Positions 50,665 to 59,600 of a stretch of 64,000 nucleotides of DNA are shown piece by piece. This DNA is from Pseudomonas congelans. GTDB lineage: Bacteria > Pseudomonadota > Gammaproteobacteria > Pseudomonadales > Pseudomonadaceae. The position numbers and the translations under genes were made by a program. The notes under the pieces were generated by a model, which did not search any database, was not told the DNA's origin, and was given only the letters and a program-made list of their open reading frames with translations. Position 1 is the first letter of the stretch. The number at the start of each line of letters is the position of its first letter. The DNA lies in the NCBI RefSeq assembly GCF_900103225.1, contig NZ_FNJH01000006.1, positions 265,264-329,263 of the forward strand. Direction: 5' to 3'.

Positions 50665-52050
50665 ATGCAAACGTCCAAGCCGACGCACGTCCGCTATTTG
50701 ATCCTGTTGATGCTGTTTCTGGTCACTACGATCAACTATGCCGACCGCGCCACCATCGCTATCGCTGGTTCCAGCATTCAGAAAGACCTGGGCATCAGTG
50801 CCGTCACTCTGGGCTATATCTTCTCCGCATTTGGCTGGGCCTACGTGGCTGGTCAGATCCCCGGTGGCTGGCTGCTCGACCGTTTCGGGTCGAAGAAAGT
50901 CTACGCCATGAGCATTTTCACCTGGTCGCTGTTCACCCTGCTGCAAGGCTATGTGGGCGAGTTCGGCATCTCCACGGCCATCGTCGCGCTGTTCATGCTG
51001 CGCTTTCTGGTCGGTCTGGCCGAAGCGCCTTCCTTCCCCGGCAACGCGCGCATCGTCGCCGCCTGGTTCCCTACCGCCGAACGCGGTACCGCCTCGGCGA
51101 TCTTCAACTCGGCACAATATTTCGCCACCGTTCTGTTCGCTCCGCTAATGGGCTGGATTGTCTACACCTACGGCTGGCAGCACGTGTTCGTCGTGATGGG
51201 CGCGTTCGGTATCGTGTTCTCCATGATCTGGATGAAGGTCATCTACGGCCCGCGCAATCACCCGATGATCAACGAGGCCGAACTGGAGCACATTTCCAGC
51301 AATGGCGCGCTGGTCGATCTGGATCAGGACAAGGGTAAAGGCACGCAAAAAACAGCCAGCAGCGGTCCCAAGTGGGATTACATCCGCCAGTTGCTGACCA
51401 ACCGCATGATGCTGGGCATCTACCTCAGCCAATACTGCATCAACGGCATCACTTACTTCTTCCTGACCTGGTTCCCGGTGTACCTGGTTCAGGAGCGCGG
51501 CATGACCATCCTCAAAGCGGGTATCATCGCCTCTCTGCCGGCGATCTGCGGCTTTATCGGCGGTGTCTTGGGCGGGATCATTTCCGACTACCTGCTGCGC
51601 AAGGGCCATTCGCTGACCTTCGCGCGCAAGGCGCCGATCATCGGTGGCCTGCTGCTGTCGACCTCAATCGTGACCTGCAACTACGTCGACATCGAATGGG
51701 TGGTCGTGGGCTTCATGGCCCTGGCATTCTTCGGCAAGGGTGTGGGTGCGCTGGGCTGGGCTGTGATGTCCGACGTATCGCCCAAACAGATCGCCGGTTT
51801 GAGCGGCGGCCTGTTCAACACCTTCGGCAACATTGCATCGATCACCACTCCGATCGTGATTGGCTACATCATCAGCAGCACCGGCTCGTTCAAATGGGCA
51901 CTGGTGTTCGTGGGCGCCAACGCGCTGCTGGCGGTGATCAGTTACATTTTCATCGTGGGTGAAATCAAGCGTGTGGAATTGAAAGAGCCGCCTGCCAAGG
52001 GGCCATTGCTGAACGACCCGGTCAGCGACCTTTCCGAAGCAAAATCCTGA
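50665..52050 (+). CDS. gudP: Glucarate/galactarate MFS permease
   Basis: 461 residues with 12 membrane helices of the anion:cation symporter branch of the MFS. TTINYADRATIAIAGSSIQK is the hallmark start of the glucarate/galactarate transporters; GGWLLDRFGSKK is the loop 2-3 motif, and a long polar loop lies near 210-235. It imports the diacids for GarD and KdgD. The garD gene follows 10 bases later. GGGAGC is upstream. Confidence 0.93.
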   Translation: MQTSKPTHVRYLILLMLFLVTTINYADRATIAIAGSSIQKDLGISAVTLGYIFSAFGWAYVAGQIPGGWLLDRFGSKKVYAMSIFTWSLFTLLQGYVGEFGISTAIVALFMLRFLVGLAEAPSFPGNARIVAAWFPTAERGTASAIFNSAQYFATVLFAPLMGWIVYTYGWQHVFVVMGAFGIVFSMIWMKVIYGPRNHPMINEAELEHISSNGALVDLDQDKGKGTQKTASSGPKWDYIRQLLTNRMMLGIYLSQYCINGITYFFLTWFPVYLVQERGMTILKAGIIASLPAICGFIGGVLGGIISDYLLRKGHSLTFARKAPIIGGLLLSTSIVTCNYVDIEWVVVGFMALAFFGKGVGALGWAVMSDVSPKQIAGLSGGLFNTFGNIASITTPIVIGYIISSTGSFKWALVFVGANALLAVISYIFIVGEIKRVELKEPPAKGPLLNDPVSDLSEAKS

Positions 52051-52060
52051 GGAAACCGTG

Positions 52061-53614
52061 ATGAACCTGATTCAACATGCCGATTCGCCGCGCTATATCC
52101 GGCTGCATCCCCTGGATAACGTCGTGGTCGTGGTCAATGACCAGGGTGTGCCGGCCGGAACCGAATTCGACAACGGCCTTGTCACTGTCGATAACGTACC
52201 GCAGAGCCACAAGGTCAGCACCGTTGACCTTGCCGTGGGCGAGGCCGTGATTCGTTACGGCCACACAATTGGCTATGCACTGCAACCGATACCGCGCGGC
52301 AGTTGGGTCAGGGAAGACCAGTTGCGCATGCCTTCCGCGCCCGCGCTGGACAGCCTGCCGATGTCCGATGCGGTGCCGGAAAAGCAGGCCCCGCTTGAGG
52401 GTTACACCTTCGAGGGCTATCGCAACGCTGACGGTACAGTGGGCACTCGCAACATCCTCGGTATCACCACCACCGTGCAGTGCGTGACCGGTGTGCTCGA
52501 CCATGCGGTCAAGCGCATCCGTGACGAGCTGTTGCCAAAGTACCCGAACGTCGATGACGTCGTGGCCCTGACCCACAGCTACGGCTGCGGCGTGGCCATT
52601 ACCGCCACCGATGCCTACATCCCGATTCGTACGGTACGCAACCTGGCACGTAACCCGAACCTGGGTGGCGAGGCGCTGGTGATCAGCCTTGGCTGCGAGA
52701 AGTTGCAGGCCGGGCAGGTCATGCACGAGGGCGACAGCTCGGTAGACCTGAGCGAGCCCTGGCTGTATCGGCTGCAGGACTCCAGCCACGGTTTCAATGA
52801 AATGATCGAACAGATCATGGAGCTGGCCGAAACACGTTTGAAAAAGCTGGATCTGCGGCGTCGCGAAACGGTTCCGGCTTCGGAGTTGATTCTGGGCATG
52901 CAATGCGGCGGCAGTGATGCGTTTTCCGGCATTACCGCCAACCCGGCGCTGGGTTACGCATCGGATCTGCTGTTGCGCGCGGGGGCGACGGTGATGTTTT
53001 CCGAAGTGACCGAAGTGCGGGATGCAATCTACTTGCTGACCTCCCGCGCACAGGATCAGGACGTTGCACAGGCGCTGGTGCGGGAGATGGACTGGTACGA
53101 TCGTTATCTGGCCAAAGGCGAGGCTGATCGCAGCGCCAACACCACGCCGGGCAACAAGAAGGGTGGCTTGTCGAACATTGTCGAGAAGTCTCTGGGATCG
53201 ATCGTCAAATCAGGCAGCAGCGCCATCAACGGCGTGCTCGGCCCGGGTGAGCGGGTCAGTGGCAAGGGGTTGATCTTCTGCGCCACACCGGCCAGTGATT
53301 TCGTCTGCGGCACGTTGCAACTGGCTGCCGGCATGAACCTGCATGTGTTCACCACCGGACGCGGTACGCCGTATGGTCTGGCAATGGCACCTGTGGTGAA
53401 GGTCTCGACCCGCACCGAACTGGCTCAGCGCTGGCCTGATCTGATCGATATAGACGCCGGACGCATCGCGACCGGACGCGCAAGCATCGAGGATCTGGGC
53501 TGGGAGCTTTTCCACTTCTACCTGGACGTGGCCAGTGGCAAGAAGAAGACCTGGACCGAGCATTACCGGCTGCACAACGACATCACGCTCTTCAACCCGG
53601 CACCGATTACCTGA
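52061..53614 (+). CDS. garD: Galactarate dehydratase
   Basis: 517 residues from the ATG at 52061 (TGAGGAAACC upstream; the GTG three bases earlier is less likely). An N-terminal SAF domain (about 15-85) is followed by the UxaA/GarD domain: GTRNILGITTTVQCVTGVLD, LTHSYGCGVAI, LGCEKLQAGQ, MQCGGSDAFSGITANPALGY. It dehydrates galactarate (meso-galactaric acid) to 5-dehydro-4-deoxyglucarate (EC 4.2.1.42). The family is iron-dependent. Confidence 0.94.
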   Translation: MNLIQHADSPRYIRLHPLDNVVVVVNDQGVPAGTEFDNGLVTVDNVPQSHKVSTVDLAVGEAVIRYGHTIGYALQPIPRGSWVREDQLRMPSAPALDSLPMSDAVPEKQAPLEGYTFEGYRNADGTVGTRNILGITTTVQCVTGVLDHAVKRIRDELLPKYPNVDDVVALTHSYGCGVAITATDAYIPIRTVRNLARNPNLGGEALVISLGCEKLQAGQVMHEGDSSVDLSEPWLYRLQDSSHGFNEMIEQIMELAETRLKKLDLRRRETVPASELILGMQCGGSDAFSGITANPALGYASDLLLRAGATVMFSEVTEVRDAIYLLTSRAQDQDVAQALVREMDWYDRYLAKGEADRSANTTPGNKKGGLSNIVEKSLGSIVKSGSSAINGVLGPGERVSGKGLIFCATPASDFVCGTLQLAAGMNLHVFTTGRGTPYGLAMAPVVKVSTRTELAQRWPDLIDIDAGRIATGRASIEDLGWELFHFYLDVASGKKKTWTEHYRLHNDITLFNPAPIT

Positions 53615-53621
53615 CGGATGT

Positions 53622-53741
53622 GTGACGCGGCGCGTCACGAACGGCATTCCCGCGCTGGAACTTGAGGAGCGATCTGTGTCTGAATACGCCTGTCGTGCCC
53701 ATGCTCCACGTGGGCATGCCGTTCTGGACGCTCTGCGTCCG
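53622..53741. repeat. Dispersed inverted repeats behind garD
   Basis: GTGACGCGGCGCGTCAC at 53622-53638 and CGTGCCCATGCTCCACGTGG followed by GCATGCCGTTCTGGACGCTC near 53695-53735. Diverged members of the same family as the copy at 29185, in both orientations. Confidence 0.78.
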
Positions 53742-53857
53742 CGCTGAGCACCCGATCACAATCCGAAAGATTCTCTGAACTTTAAGACCCTTTTTGACCT
53801 CTTCTAAAGTAGGGCAGCTGGTCTGGCTGCCTTCGTTGATGGTGCAGGAGATTTCAA

Positions 53858-54097
53858 ATGGGTTGGATATCGGAAAATCATTTGTGGTTGTTCGCAGCGC
53901 TGACCGCCCTGATCGTGATTTCGGACATCTGGGCAGTACTGCGTATTCGCAAGAGCAAGACACAATCCAGCAACAAGCTGATGTGGATCATTGTCGTTGT
54001 TGCCGTGCCAATCGTTGGCGTGCTGGCCTTGCTGATTGCGGGTCCGCGTCATGTGGACACGCCGGCCAAGCCTGAGCAGCAAAGCACCAAGTACTGA
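53858..54097 (+). CDS. Small PLDc_N-type membrane protein
   Basis: 79 residues with CAGGAGATTTCAA upstream. Two membrane helices (HLWLFAALTALIVISDIWAV and LMWIIVVVAVPIVGVLALLI) separated by a basic loop (RIRKSKTQSSNK). This is the layout of the PLD-nuclease N-terminal domain family, found alone in many Pseudomonas. The short C-terminal tail is polar. Role unknown. Confidence 0.8.
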   Translation: MGWISENHLWLFAALTALIVISDIWAVLRIRKSKTQSSNKLMWIIVVVAVPIVGVLALLIAGPRHVDTPAKPEQQSTKY

Positions 54098-54286
54098 CCC
54101 CGCTTTTCAAAAATACCCCGCCTGCGGGCGTGGGTATTTCTCCCTGTAGATTATCCCCTCTGTTTTTCAGCGCCTTTGCTCACGAAGGTGCGATGGCGGC
54201 TGGCAAAAATAAAAATCTCTGCAATTCTTCTGCAATGGTGAGGTGTTTACATGCTTGCCATTCAGACCTGAACAAGGAGAAAGCGT

Positions 54287-54478
54287 ATGTCGATCATGAC
54301 CAAGTGGGCGTTACAGGCAGCTGCGTTGTTTGTGCTGGGCTGGATGGCAATGTCGGTAGCGAGCTGGAGCAATGCCGTTGCCAATGGCACCGGCAGTGAT
54401 CGGCTGGCAGAGTTGAACGCTGGTGTATTGAGCAGCCCGGTGCTGACCGTGTCATCGTCGTCGGCGCACGGCGGGTAA
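54287..54478 (+). CDS. Small hypothetical exported or membrane protein
   Basis: 63 residues. CAAGGAG lies at a good distance from the ATG. One hydrophobic segment (ALQAAALFVLGWMAMSVASW) is followed by a polar, Ser-rich C-terminus (SSPVLTVSSSSAHGG). No family recognised. The RBS and composition make it a likely real small gene. Confidence 0.6.
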   Translation: MSIMTKWALQAAALFVLGWMAMSVASWSNAVANGTGSDRLAELNAGVLSSPVLTVSSSSAHGG

Positions 54479-54520
54479 CCCTGCCGGATCAGCGGGAAAC
54501 ACCGGCACTTTTCTGCAGGC

Positions 54521-54549
54521 AAAAAAATGGCCCACAACGGGGTGGGCCA
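54521..54549 (-). terminator. Minus-strand terminator
   Basis: Stem TGGCCCAC / GTGGGCCA, loop AACGGG, with a run of seven A residues on the plus strand (T-run on the minus). It is about 180 bases beyond the 66-residue minus-strand gene. Confidence 0.75.
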
Positions 54550-54729
54550 AATGGGATTCATCAAAGGAGTAGGGCCAATTTACGCAGCCGGACGTGAAGA
54601 GGATGTGAAACGGATGTCATGGAAACGAGAAGTAGTTCGATAATTCAAGTGGCGTCATGACGGGGTGAGACAGCGTCGCCCATTGCGTGGCAACGCTGTA
54701 TGGATTAATTCGCGGGGGAGGGCGTCGGT

Positions 54730-54930
54730 CTAGCGGGCGGCCGCCTGGACGCTTATTTCCGCGGCTGCGCGGCGTGCCATATGCGGCAGCGAATGAGGCG
54801 CGTCGATTCTGGATTTCATGCGGTCGGCAAACTCTCTGGCTTCCTGCCAGCTCCGGCACTTGACCGGGTAGTCGTCCAGTATTACAACCCAAGCGTCGCC
54901 ATATACACCTTCTTCAATTCGGATGAGCAT
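54730..54930 (-). CDS. Small conserved-type hypothetical protein
   Basis: 66 residues from the second ATG (54930), because AAAGGAG is nine bases upstream of it and only one base from the first. MLIRIEEGVYGDAWVVILDD then PVKCRSWQEAREFADRMKSR: a beta-hairpin plus helix, soluble, like many small DUF proteins. Function unknown. Downstream terminator present on the same strand. Confidence 0.6.
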   Translation of the reverse strand: MLIRIEEGVYGDAWVVILDDYPVKCRSWQEAREFADRMKSRIDAPHSLPHMARRAAAEISVQAAAR

Positions 54931-55147
54931 TGTTGGCATCTCCTTTCAGTGAGGGTAAGTCTGTGCCGGGTCATCGGCGCGAAAGCTGACGCACGAAATC
55001 CTGCGCCGAAAATCGGTGTCTCGCTACAAAAAATTACAATTCCTGACGAGTGCGCACGGCCCGCAAGCAAACCGGCTCAGCGGCTAGCGAGGCTGTGTTC
55101 GTGGGCAAGCCTGACTCAGAAATGTGACAGGCTGATGGATCAGCCGA

Positions 55148-55933
55148 TCAGAACGCCAGCTTGAAGCCGATCATGCCCAGCATGATGGCCAGGAAGGGCC
55201 GTAGCAGGTCATCGGAGACGCGGCCAGCCATATGACTGCCCAGGTAGATGCCGGGCAGGGAGCCCATCAGCAGCCAGCCCAGCAACTCCCAGTTCATATT
55301 GCCCATGCTCGCATGACCGAGGCCTGCGACCAGCGTAAGAGGGACCGCGTGAGCGATCTCGGTACCCACCAGACGCCGGGTCGGCAGCAGTGGATAGAGG
55401 ATGAACAACGCCACCGTGCCCAGCGCGCCGGCACCGATGGAGGTAAGTGCAACCATGGTGCCGAGGATCAAACCGGTGATGACGGTCAGTACCGTCAGGC
55501 TGGTGCCGCTGAAAAACGAGTATCCGTCCCCGCGCCGGTGAGCGAAGGCCAACAGTTTTTTCTTGAACAGAACGGCGAGTGCGGTAAGCAGCAACACAAA
55601 CCCGAGGGCCTGTTTGATGATTGCGTTGAGTGCTTCGGGGGCGGTGTGCAGTGTGCTTAGAAACCACAGCGTCATGAGCACCGCCGGGACGCTGCCCAGA
55701 GTCAGCAGCCCGGTGACTTTCCAGTCGATGTTGTCGTTCTTGCGATGGACCAGAACCCCGCCGGATTTGGTAATCGCCGCGTACAGCAGGTCCGTGCCGA
55801 CCGCCGTGGCCGGATTGATTCCGAACCACAACAGTATCGGCGTCATCAGCGAGCCGCCGCCGACTCCGGTCATGCCGACGATGAATCCGACTACCAGCCC
55901 TGCAACTACGAAACCCAGACCACCCGCTTCCAT
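55148..55933 (-). CDS. TauE/SafE family permease
   Basis: 261 residues from the ATG at 55933. Eight hydrophobic segments. VGFIVGMTGVGGGSLMTPIL and LGTMVALTSIGAGALGTVAL are the two family repeats, each with Gly-rich helices. The TSUP family exports or imports small sulfonates and sulfur anions; the exact substrate cannot be inferred. It stands alone, next to a c-di-GMP protein. Confidence 0.9.
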   Translation of the reverse strand: MEAGGLGFVVAGLVVGFIVGMTGVGGGSLMTPILLWFGINPATAVGTDLLYAAITKSGGVLVHRKNDNIDWKVTGLLTLGSVPAVLMTLWFLSTLHTAPEALNAIIKQALGFVLLLTALAVLFKKKLLAFAHRRGDGYSFFSGTSLTVLTVITGLILGTMVALTSIGAGALGTVALFILYPLLPTRRLVGTEIAHAVPLTLVAGLGHASMGNMNWELLGWLLMGSLPGIYLGSHMAGRVSDDLLRPFLAIMLGMIGFKLAF

Positions 55934-56024
55934 ATCCAACCTTTTTCAAGCAAACGCATAGGCAAAAAGTGGCGGGCAGCATAACGGCTTGTGTTGTAAA
56001 CGGTTATGAAGATGTGTTCTAAGG

Positions 56025-57848
56025 TTATAACCGTTTGTCGCGGACGAGTGCTGCTTCTGCGGCCTCGGCAGCACTCTGCAGGCGTTGGTTCGGGCCGATC
56101 CAGTCCAGAAGAGCCTCGGCTTCCATGGGTTTGGCGATCAGGTAGCCCTGACCTTCATCGCAACCCCATTGCTTGACCAGACGACGAATCTCATCGGTTT
56201 CGATGCCCTCGGCCACGACCCAGTAACCGAGTTTCTTGGCCAGACCGATCAATGCCTTGACCAGACGCTGATCGGTTTTGTCGGACGCCAGATTGCGGAT
56301 CAGCGACTGGTCGAGCTTGACCGTCGTCGCAGGCAACTGTCGCAGGTAGTTCCAGTTGCTGTAGCCCGTGCCGAAGTCATCGATTGCCACATCCATGCCC
56401 ATCTGACGCATGCGCTCCAGTTGGTGGCGTACTTCTGCCGGGTTGTGCATCAAAGCGCCTTCGGTGAACTCCAGCTCAAAGCGGGTAGGGTCGATCTTGT
56501 GCTTGCCCAGCAGGCGGATCATCCGGTCAGTGAACGCCGGGCCGGTGAGGTCTTCGGGCGTCACGTTGATCGCAATGCGGAAATCGAATCCCTGTTGCTG
56601 CCAGCGAGCAGCCTGTTCGATGGCACGGGTCAGCACCCAGAGACTCAGCGGGCGCATCAGCGCGGTCTTCTCGGCCAGCGGCACGAATTCGGCAGGCCCT
56701 ATGGCGCCGAGCGTCGGGTGATTCCAGCGCAGCAAGGCCTCTACCGACGTACACAGACCGGAGTCAAGATCGATGCGCGGCTGGTAGACCAGACGCAGTT
56801 GATCATGAGCGTGCACCGCACCGGTCAACGAACTGAGCAGCTTGAAAGCTCGCTGCTGTGCGGCGTCGAAGTGCGGTTCATACATCGCCCAGCCAAGATC
56901 GCGGTCACGGGCATCGTCGGCAGCGCTGATCACCATGCGCATCCAGTCCTGTTCTTCGACCGGATTGCGATTCAGGGTCACGACCCCGAGACCAACCTGC
57001 ATCTGCACTGGAATGCCCCGGCATTCAACGGGCGTCTCGAAGTCTTTGAGGATGGTACGAAACAGGTGTTCAGGGGTGCGTTCCCCTGCCAACAGGAAGC
57101 CGAAGCGCGTAGGGCTGACCTTGTACAGGGAACAGGTCGGTGGCAGCAGGCGCTCCAGGCGGTTCTTGATCGCCGTCACCAGATCCTGGGAGAAGCTGTA
57201 ACCCAGAGCCTTGACGATGTCGTTGAGAAACGCCGAGGTAATCATGTCCACCACGACCAACTGATAATCGACACTGGATGCCACTGCCTGACTGATGTCT
57301 TCCTGCAGGCGTGAGCGGTTGTACAAGCCGGTGGGCTGATCAATAAAGCAACTGAGCCTGAGGCCGATAATGCGTTTCATGACCAGCGACGCAAAGCGCT
57401 TGAGCATATCCGTCTGGTATTCGTTCATCGGCTCGCGCGGCTTGGTGTCGATCACGCACAGGCTGCCCAGGGCAATGCCGTCATCAGTGATCAGTGGAGC
57501 GCCTGCGTAGTAGCGGATGTCAGGGTGGCCGGTCACCAGGCTGTTGTTCACGAAGCGCTCGTCGAGCGTCGCATCGGGAATCTCGAACAGCGTGTCGGAA
57601 AGGATGGTGTAGGCGCAGAAGGACACGTTACGGGGTGTTTCACGGGCATTCAGGCCCACCTTGGCACGAAACCACTGGCGGTGCTCGTCGACGATTGAGA
57701 TCAAGGCAATCGGCGTCTCGAAAAATGCAGCGGTCATCGCGACGATTTCATCGAATACGTCATCGGACGTATCTTCAAGCACGCACAGCTCCCGGATGCG
57801 CAACAGACGTTGCGTTTCATTCAGAGGAATGGGGGCACTGGCGTTCAT
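56025..57848 (-). CDS. GAF/GGDEF/EAL protein with degenerate GGDEF
   Basis: 607 residues from the ATG at 57848 (GAGAATCGTC upstream). GAF about 20-155 (VSFCAYTILSD, ALGSLCVIDTKP); GGDEF-like domain about 165-320, in which the motif is replaced by VSPTRFGF, so cyclase activity is unlikely; EAL about 335-585 with EALLRWNHP, ELEFTE, DDFGTGYSN, KLDQSLI and AEGIET all kept. It is probably a phosphodiesterase controlled by the GAF domain. No membrane helix. The GAF segment resembles the lone GAF protein at 58681 (both have FC and LCxxDTKP). Confidence 0.92.
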   Translation of the reverse strand: MNASAPIPLNETQRLLRIRELCVLEDTSDDVFDEIVAMTAAFFETPIALISIVDEHRQWFRAKVGLNARETPRNVSFCAYTILSDTLFEIPDATLDERFVNNSLVTGHPDIRYYAGAPLITDDGIALGSLCVIDTKPREPMNEYQTDMLKRFASLVMKRIIGLRLSCFIDQPTGLYNRSRLQEDISQAVASSVDYQLVVVDMITSAFLNDIVKALGYSFSQDLVTAIKNRLERLLPPTCSLYKVSPTRFGFLLAGERTPEHLFRTILKDFETPVECRGIPVQMQVGLGVVTLNRNPVEEQDWMRMVISAADDARDRDLGWAMYEPHFDAAQQRAFKLLSSLTGAVHAHDQLRLVYQPRIDLDSGLCTSVEALLRWNHPTLGAIGPAEFVPLAEKTALMRPLSLWVLTRAIEQAARWQQQGFDFRIAINVTPEDLTGPAFTDRMIRLLGKHKIDPTRFELEFTEGALMHNPAEVRHQLERMRQMGMDVAIDDFGTGYSNWNYLRQLPATTVKLDQSLIRNLASDKTDQRLVKALIGLAKKLGYWVVAEGIETDEIRRLVKQWGCDEGQGYLIAKPMEAEALLDWIGPNQRLQSAAEAAEAALVRDKRL

Positions 57849-58211
57849 GACGATTCTCAATGGATGTTCGATGATGCCTATATGACATCACGAAACTCAC
57901 TTTAACAGACGAAAAGATTCCGACCACAGCGGCGAGATACCGATTAATCGGCCGCATATCGGGTTTTTTGAACGCTTTCGTTGCTCAACCCACGGACGGC
58001 GAGGGGTTGACCGTTTGTTTGCGGCCTGTTGCGAGCACTACCATTCGTCGACTTGCCGAAAAAAAGTGAATCGAGTGTCGTCATGCAGACTCTTCGGCTA
58101 CATTTTTTGCGTGCGAAGCGAGCACATTCTTCATGGTTTGAGTTGGTGTGCTGCTTACCGGCCTTTGCTAAAAACGAGCTTAACCATCGCAGGATAACCA
58201 CGAGGCACACT
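57849..58211. other. Region between divergent EAL and GNAT genes
   Basis: 363 bases, somewhat AT-rich, which should hold both promoters. GGATAACCACGAGGCAC lies just before the GNAT start. I see no convincing gene. Confidence 0.35.
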
Positions 58212-58667
58212 ATGAGCATTGAGGTGCGACCCGCTCGCCTGGCCGACGCAGATGCCATCAGCCGAGTGGTATTGGCGGCGTTGCGAATCAGCAACGCCAG
58301 GGATTATCCCGCCAGCGTGATCGAGCGCGTGCAGTCGAGTTTCAGCCCGGCTGCGATCGAGCAGCTCATGCGGCAGCGGCGGGTATTCGTGGCGTCAGAG
58401 GGCAATAGGGTGGTGGGCACTGCGAGTCTGGAGGGGGAGGTCGTGCGCTCGGTATTTGTCTACCCTGACAGGCATCGGCAGGGGATCGGGCGTTTGTTGA
58501 TGGCCGAGCTGGAGGTTGTCGCACGCAAGGCAGGCGCGGTGCGGATGGTTGTACCGTCATCCTTGACTGCGCAGGGGTTTTACCTGGCGCTGGGCTTCAG
58601 CCTGGTGCGAGAGCATCTGGAGGGAGAGGAGCGCACATTGATCATGGAGAGGCAACTGCGCGTCTGA
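58212..58667 (+). CDS. GNAT-family N-acetyltransferase
   Basis: 151 residues from the ATG at 58212 (CGAGGC upstream). N-terminus IEVRPARLADADAISRVV is a typical GNAT start. VRSVFVYPDRHRQGIGRLLM is motif A with the acetyl-CoA pyrophosphate loop (RHRQGIG), and VPSSLTAQGFYLALGFSLV is motif B. The acceptor is unknown. It is alone in its direction. Confidence 0.9.
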   Translation: MSIEVRPARLADADAISRVVLAALRISNARDYPASVIERVQSSFSPAAIEQLMRQRRVFVASEGNRVVGTASLEGEVVRSVFVYPDRHRQGIGRLLMAELEVVARKAGAVRMVVPSSLTAQGFYLALGFSLVREHLEGEERTLIMERQLRV

Positions 58668-58680
58668 GGCGTTCCATGCC

Positions 58681-59190
58681 TTAAGCGGTGACTTCCTGTA
58701 TCTCCTGCATTTCCTGCAGTTGGTAGTGCGCGTACAGCGTGCTGGCGATCAGCGTGCAAAACACCTTCAGGGTATCGAGGGTATTGGCGTCATCGAGTGG
58801 CGCAGGCTTGGTATCCAGGCCGCACAGGGTGCCGAAGAACTCTCCGTTGGGAAAAATGATCGGCAACGAGAAGTAGCTCTGGAAGCCGTACATTTTAGTA
58901 ATGGGATGCTCTGCGTAGACGGGGTCGGTCGCGACTTCGTTGATTACGATAGGCTGGCGGTGCAGACGCAACTCATTGCAGAACGTGGTCTCCAGCTTGA
59001 GCTGATGACCGGCTTCCAGCCCGAACTGAATTTCGTCGTAAACAGCGCATGCGGTCCAGCTGGCCTCGGTGACTTTGGCAATGGCTGCAAATCTCAGCCC
59101 GGTCAGCCGGGTTACCAGCCGTAACAGACTGGAAGTCGCCTCGATTTCACTGATGACTGCCAGCTCTGCGGAAGTCAGGTTGTTGTTCAA
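58681..59190 (-). CDS. Stand-alone GAF domain protein
   Basis: 169 residues, almost all one GAF domain (about 20-160): LTGLRFAAIAKVTEASWTAC, TTFCNELRLHRQPIVINEVA, FGTLCGLDTKPAPL. No output domain, no membrane segment. The C-terminus is repetitive (LQEMQEIQEV). It could lend its domain to another sensor; its resemblance to the GAF domain at 57848 suggests a common ligand, but this is inference. Confidence 0.82.
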   Translation of the reverse strand: MNNNLTSAELAVISEIEATSSLLRLVTRLTGLRFAAIAKVTEASWTACAVYDEIQFGLEAGHQLKLETTFCNELRLHRQPIVINEVATDPVYAEHPITKMYGFQSYFSLPIIFPNGEFFGTLCGLDTKPAPLDDANTLDTLKVFCTLIASTLYAHYQLQEMQEIQEVTA

Positions 59191-59535
59191 AATTTGTCAC
59201 CCTGGTCATAAAAAGCACTGATGCGGCCTTGGCAGTACGCCGGGCGCTGCCGATCCCGTGCAGGAAGTGATCGTGTCATACCTGATCGTGGCTTACATGA
59301 AATATTTTGTTGTTCGCTGCCAACTATCGAATGAGTTTAATTCCCCTGTCAACGTTGCTGGCTTTTTCAAATAGTCCGGGCTCGTCAATGGGTCTTTACG
59401 GATCCGGTTTCAACTAGTGAAGGCAATACGTCTGAAAGGCTGTCAGCAGAGACGCGCGGCCTTCAGGTTTTGAAAGGAAGTGGCTGTAGGGGGAGGGACC
59501 GTTATCGTTTTTGTGTCGAACGTTACTGACTCTAT
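59191..59535. other. Region between GAF gene and chemoreceptor gene
   Basis: 345 bases holding the promoter of the GAF gene. I see AT-rich stretches near 59300-59350 and no gene. Confidence 0.35.
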
Positions 59536-59570
59536 AAAAAGAAGGGCAGCAGACGAATCTGCTGCCCTTC
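59536..59570 (-). terminator. Terminator of the chemoreceptor gene
   Basis: Perfect 13-bp stem GAAGGGCAGCAGA / TCTGCTGCCCTTC, loop CGAA, with five A residues on the plus side, giving a T-run on the minus strand. Confidence 0.92.
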
Positions 59571-59600
59571 TGTCATGCCCGGTCGGCGTAGCTGCCTGGA

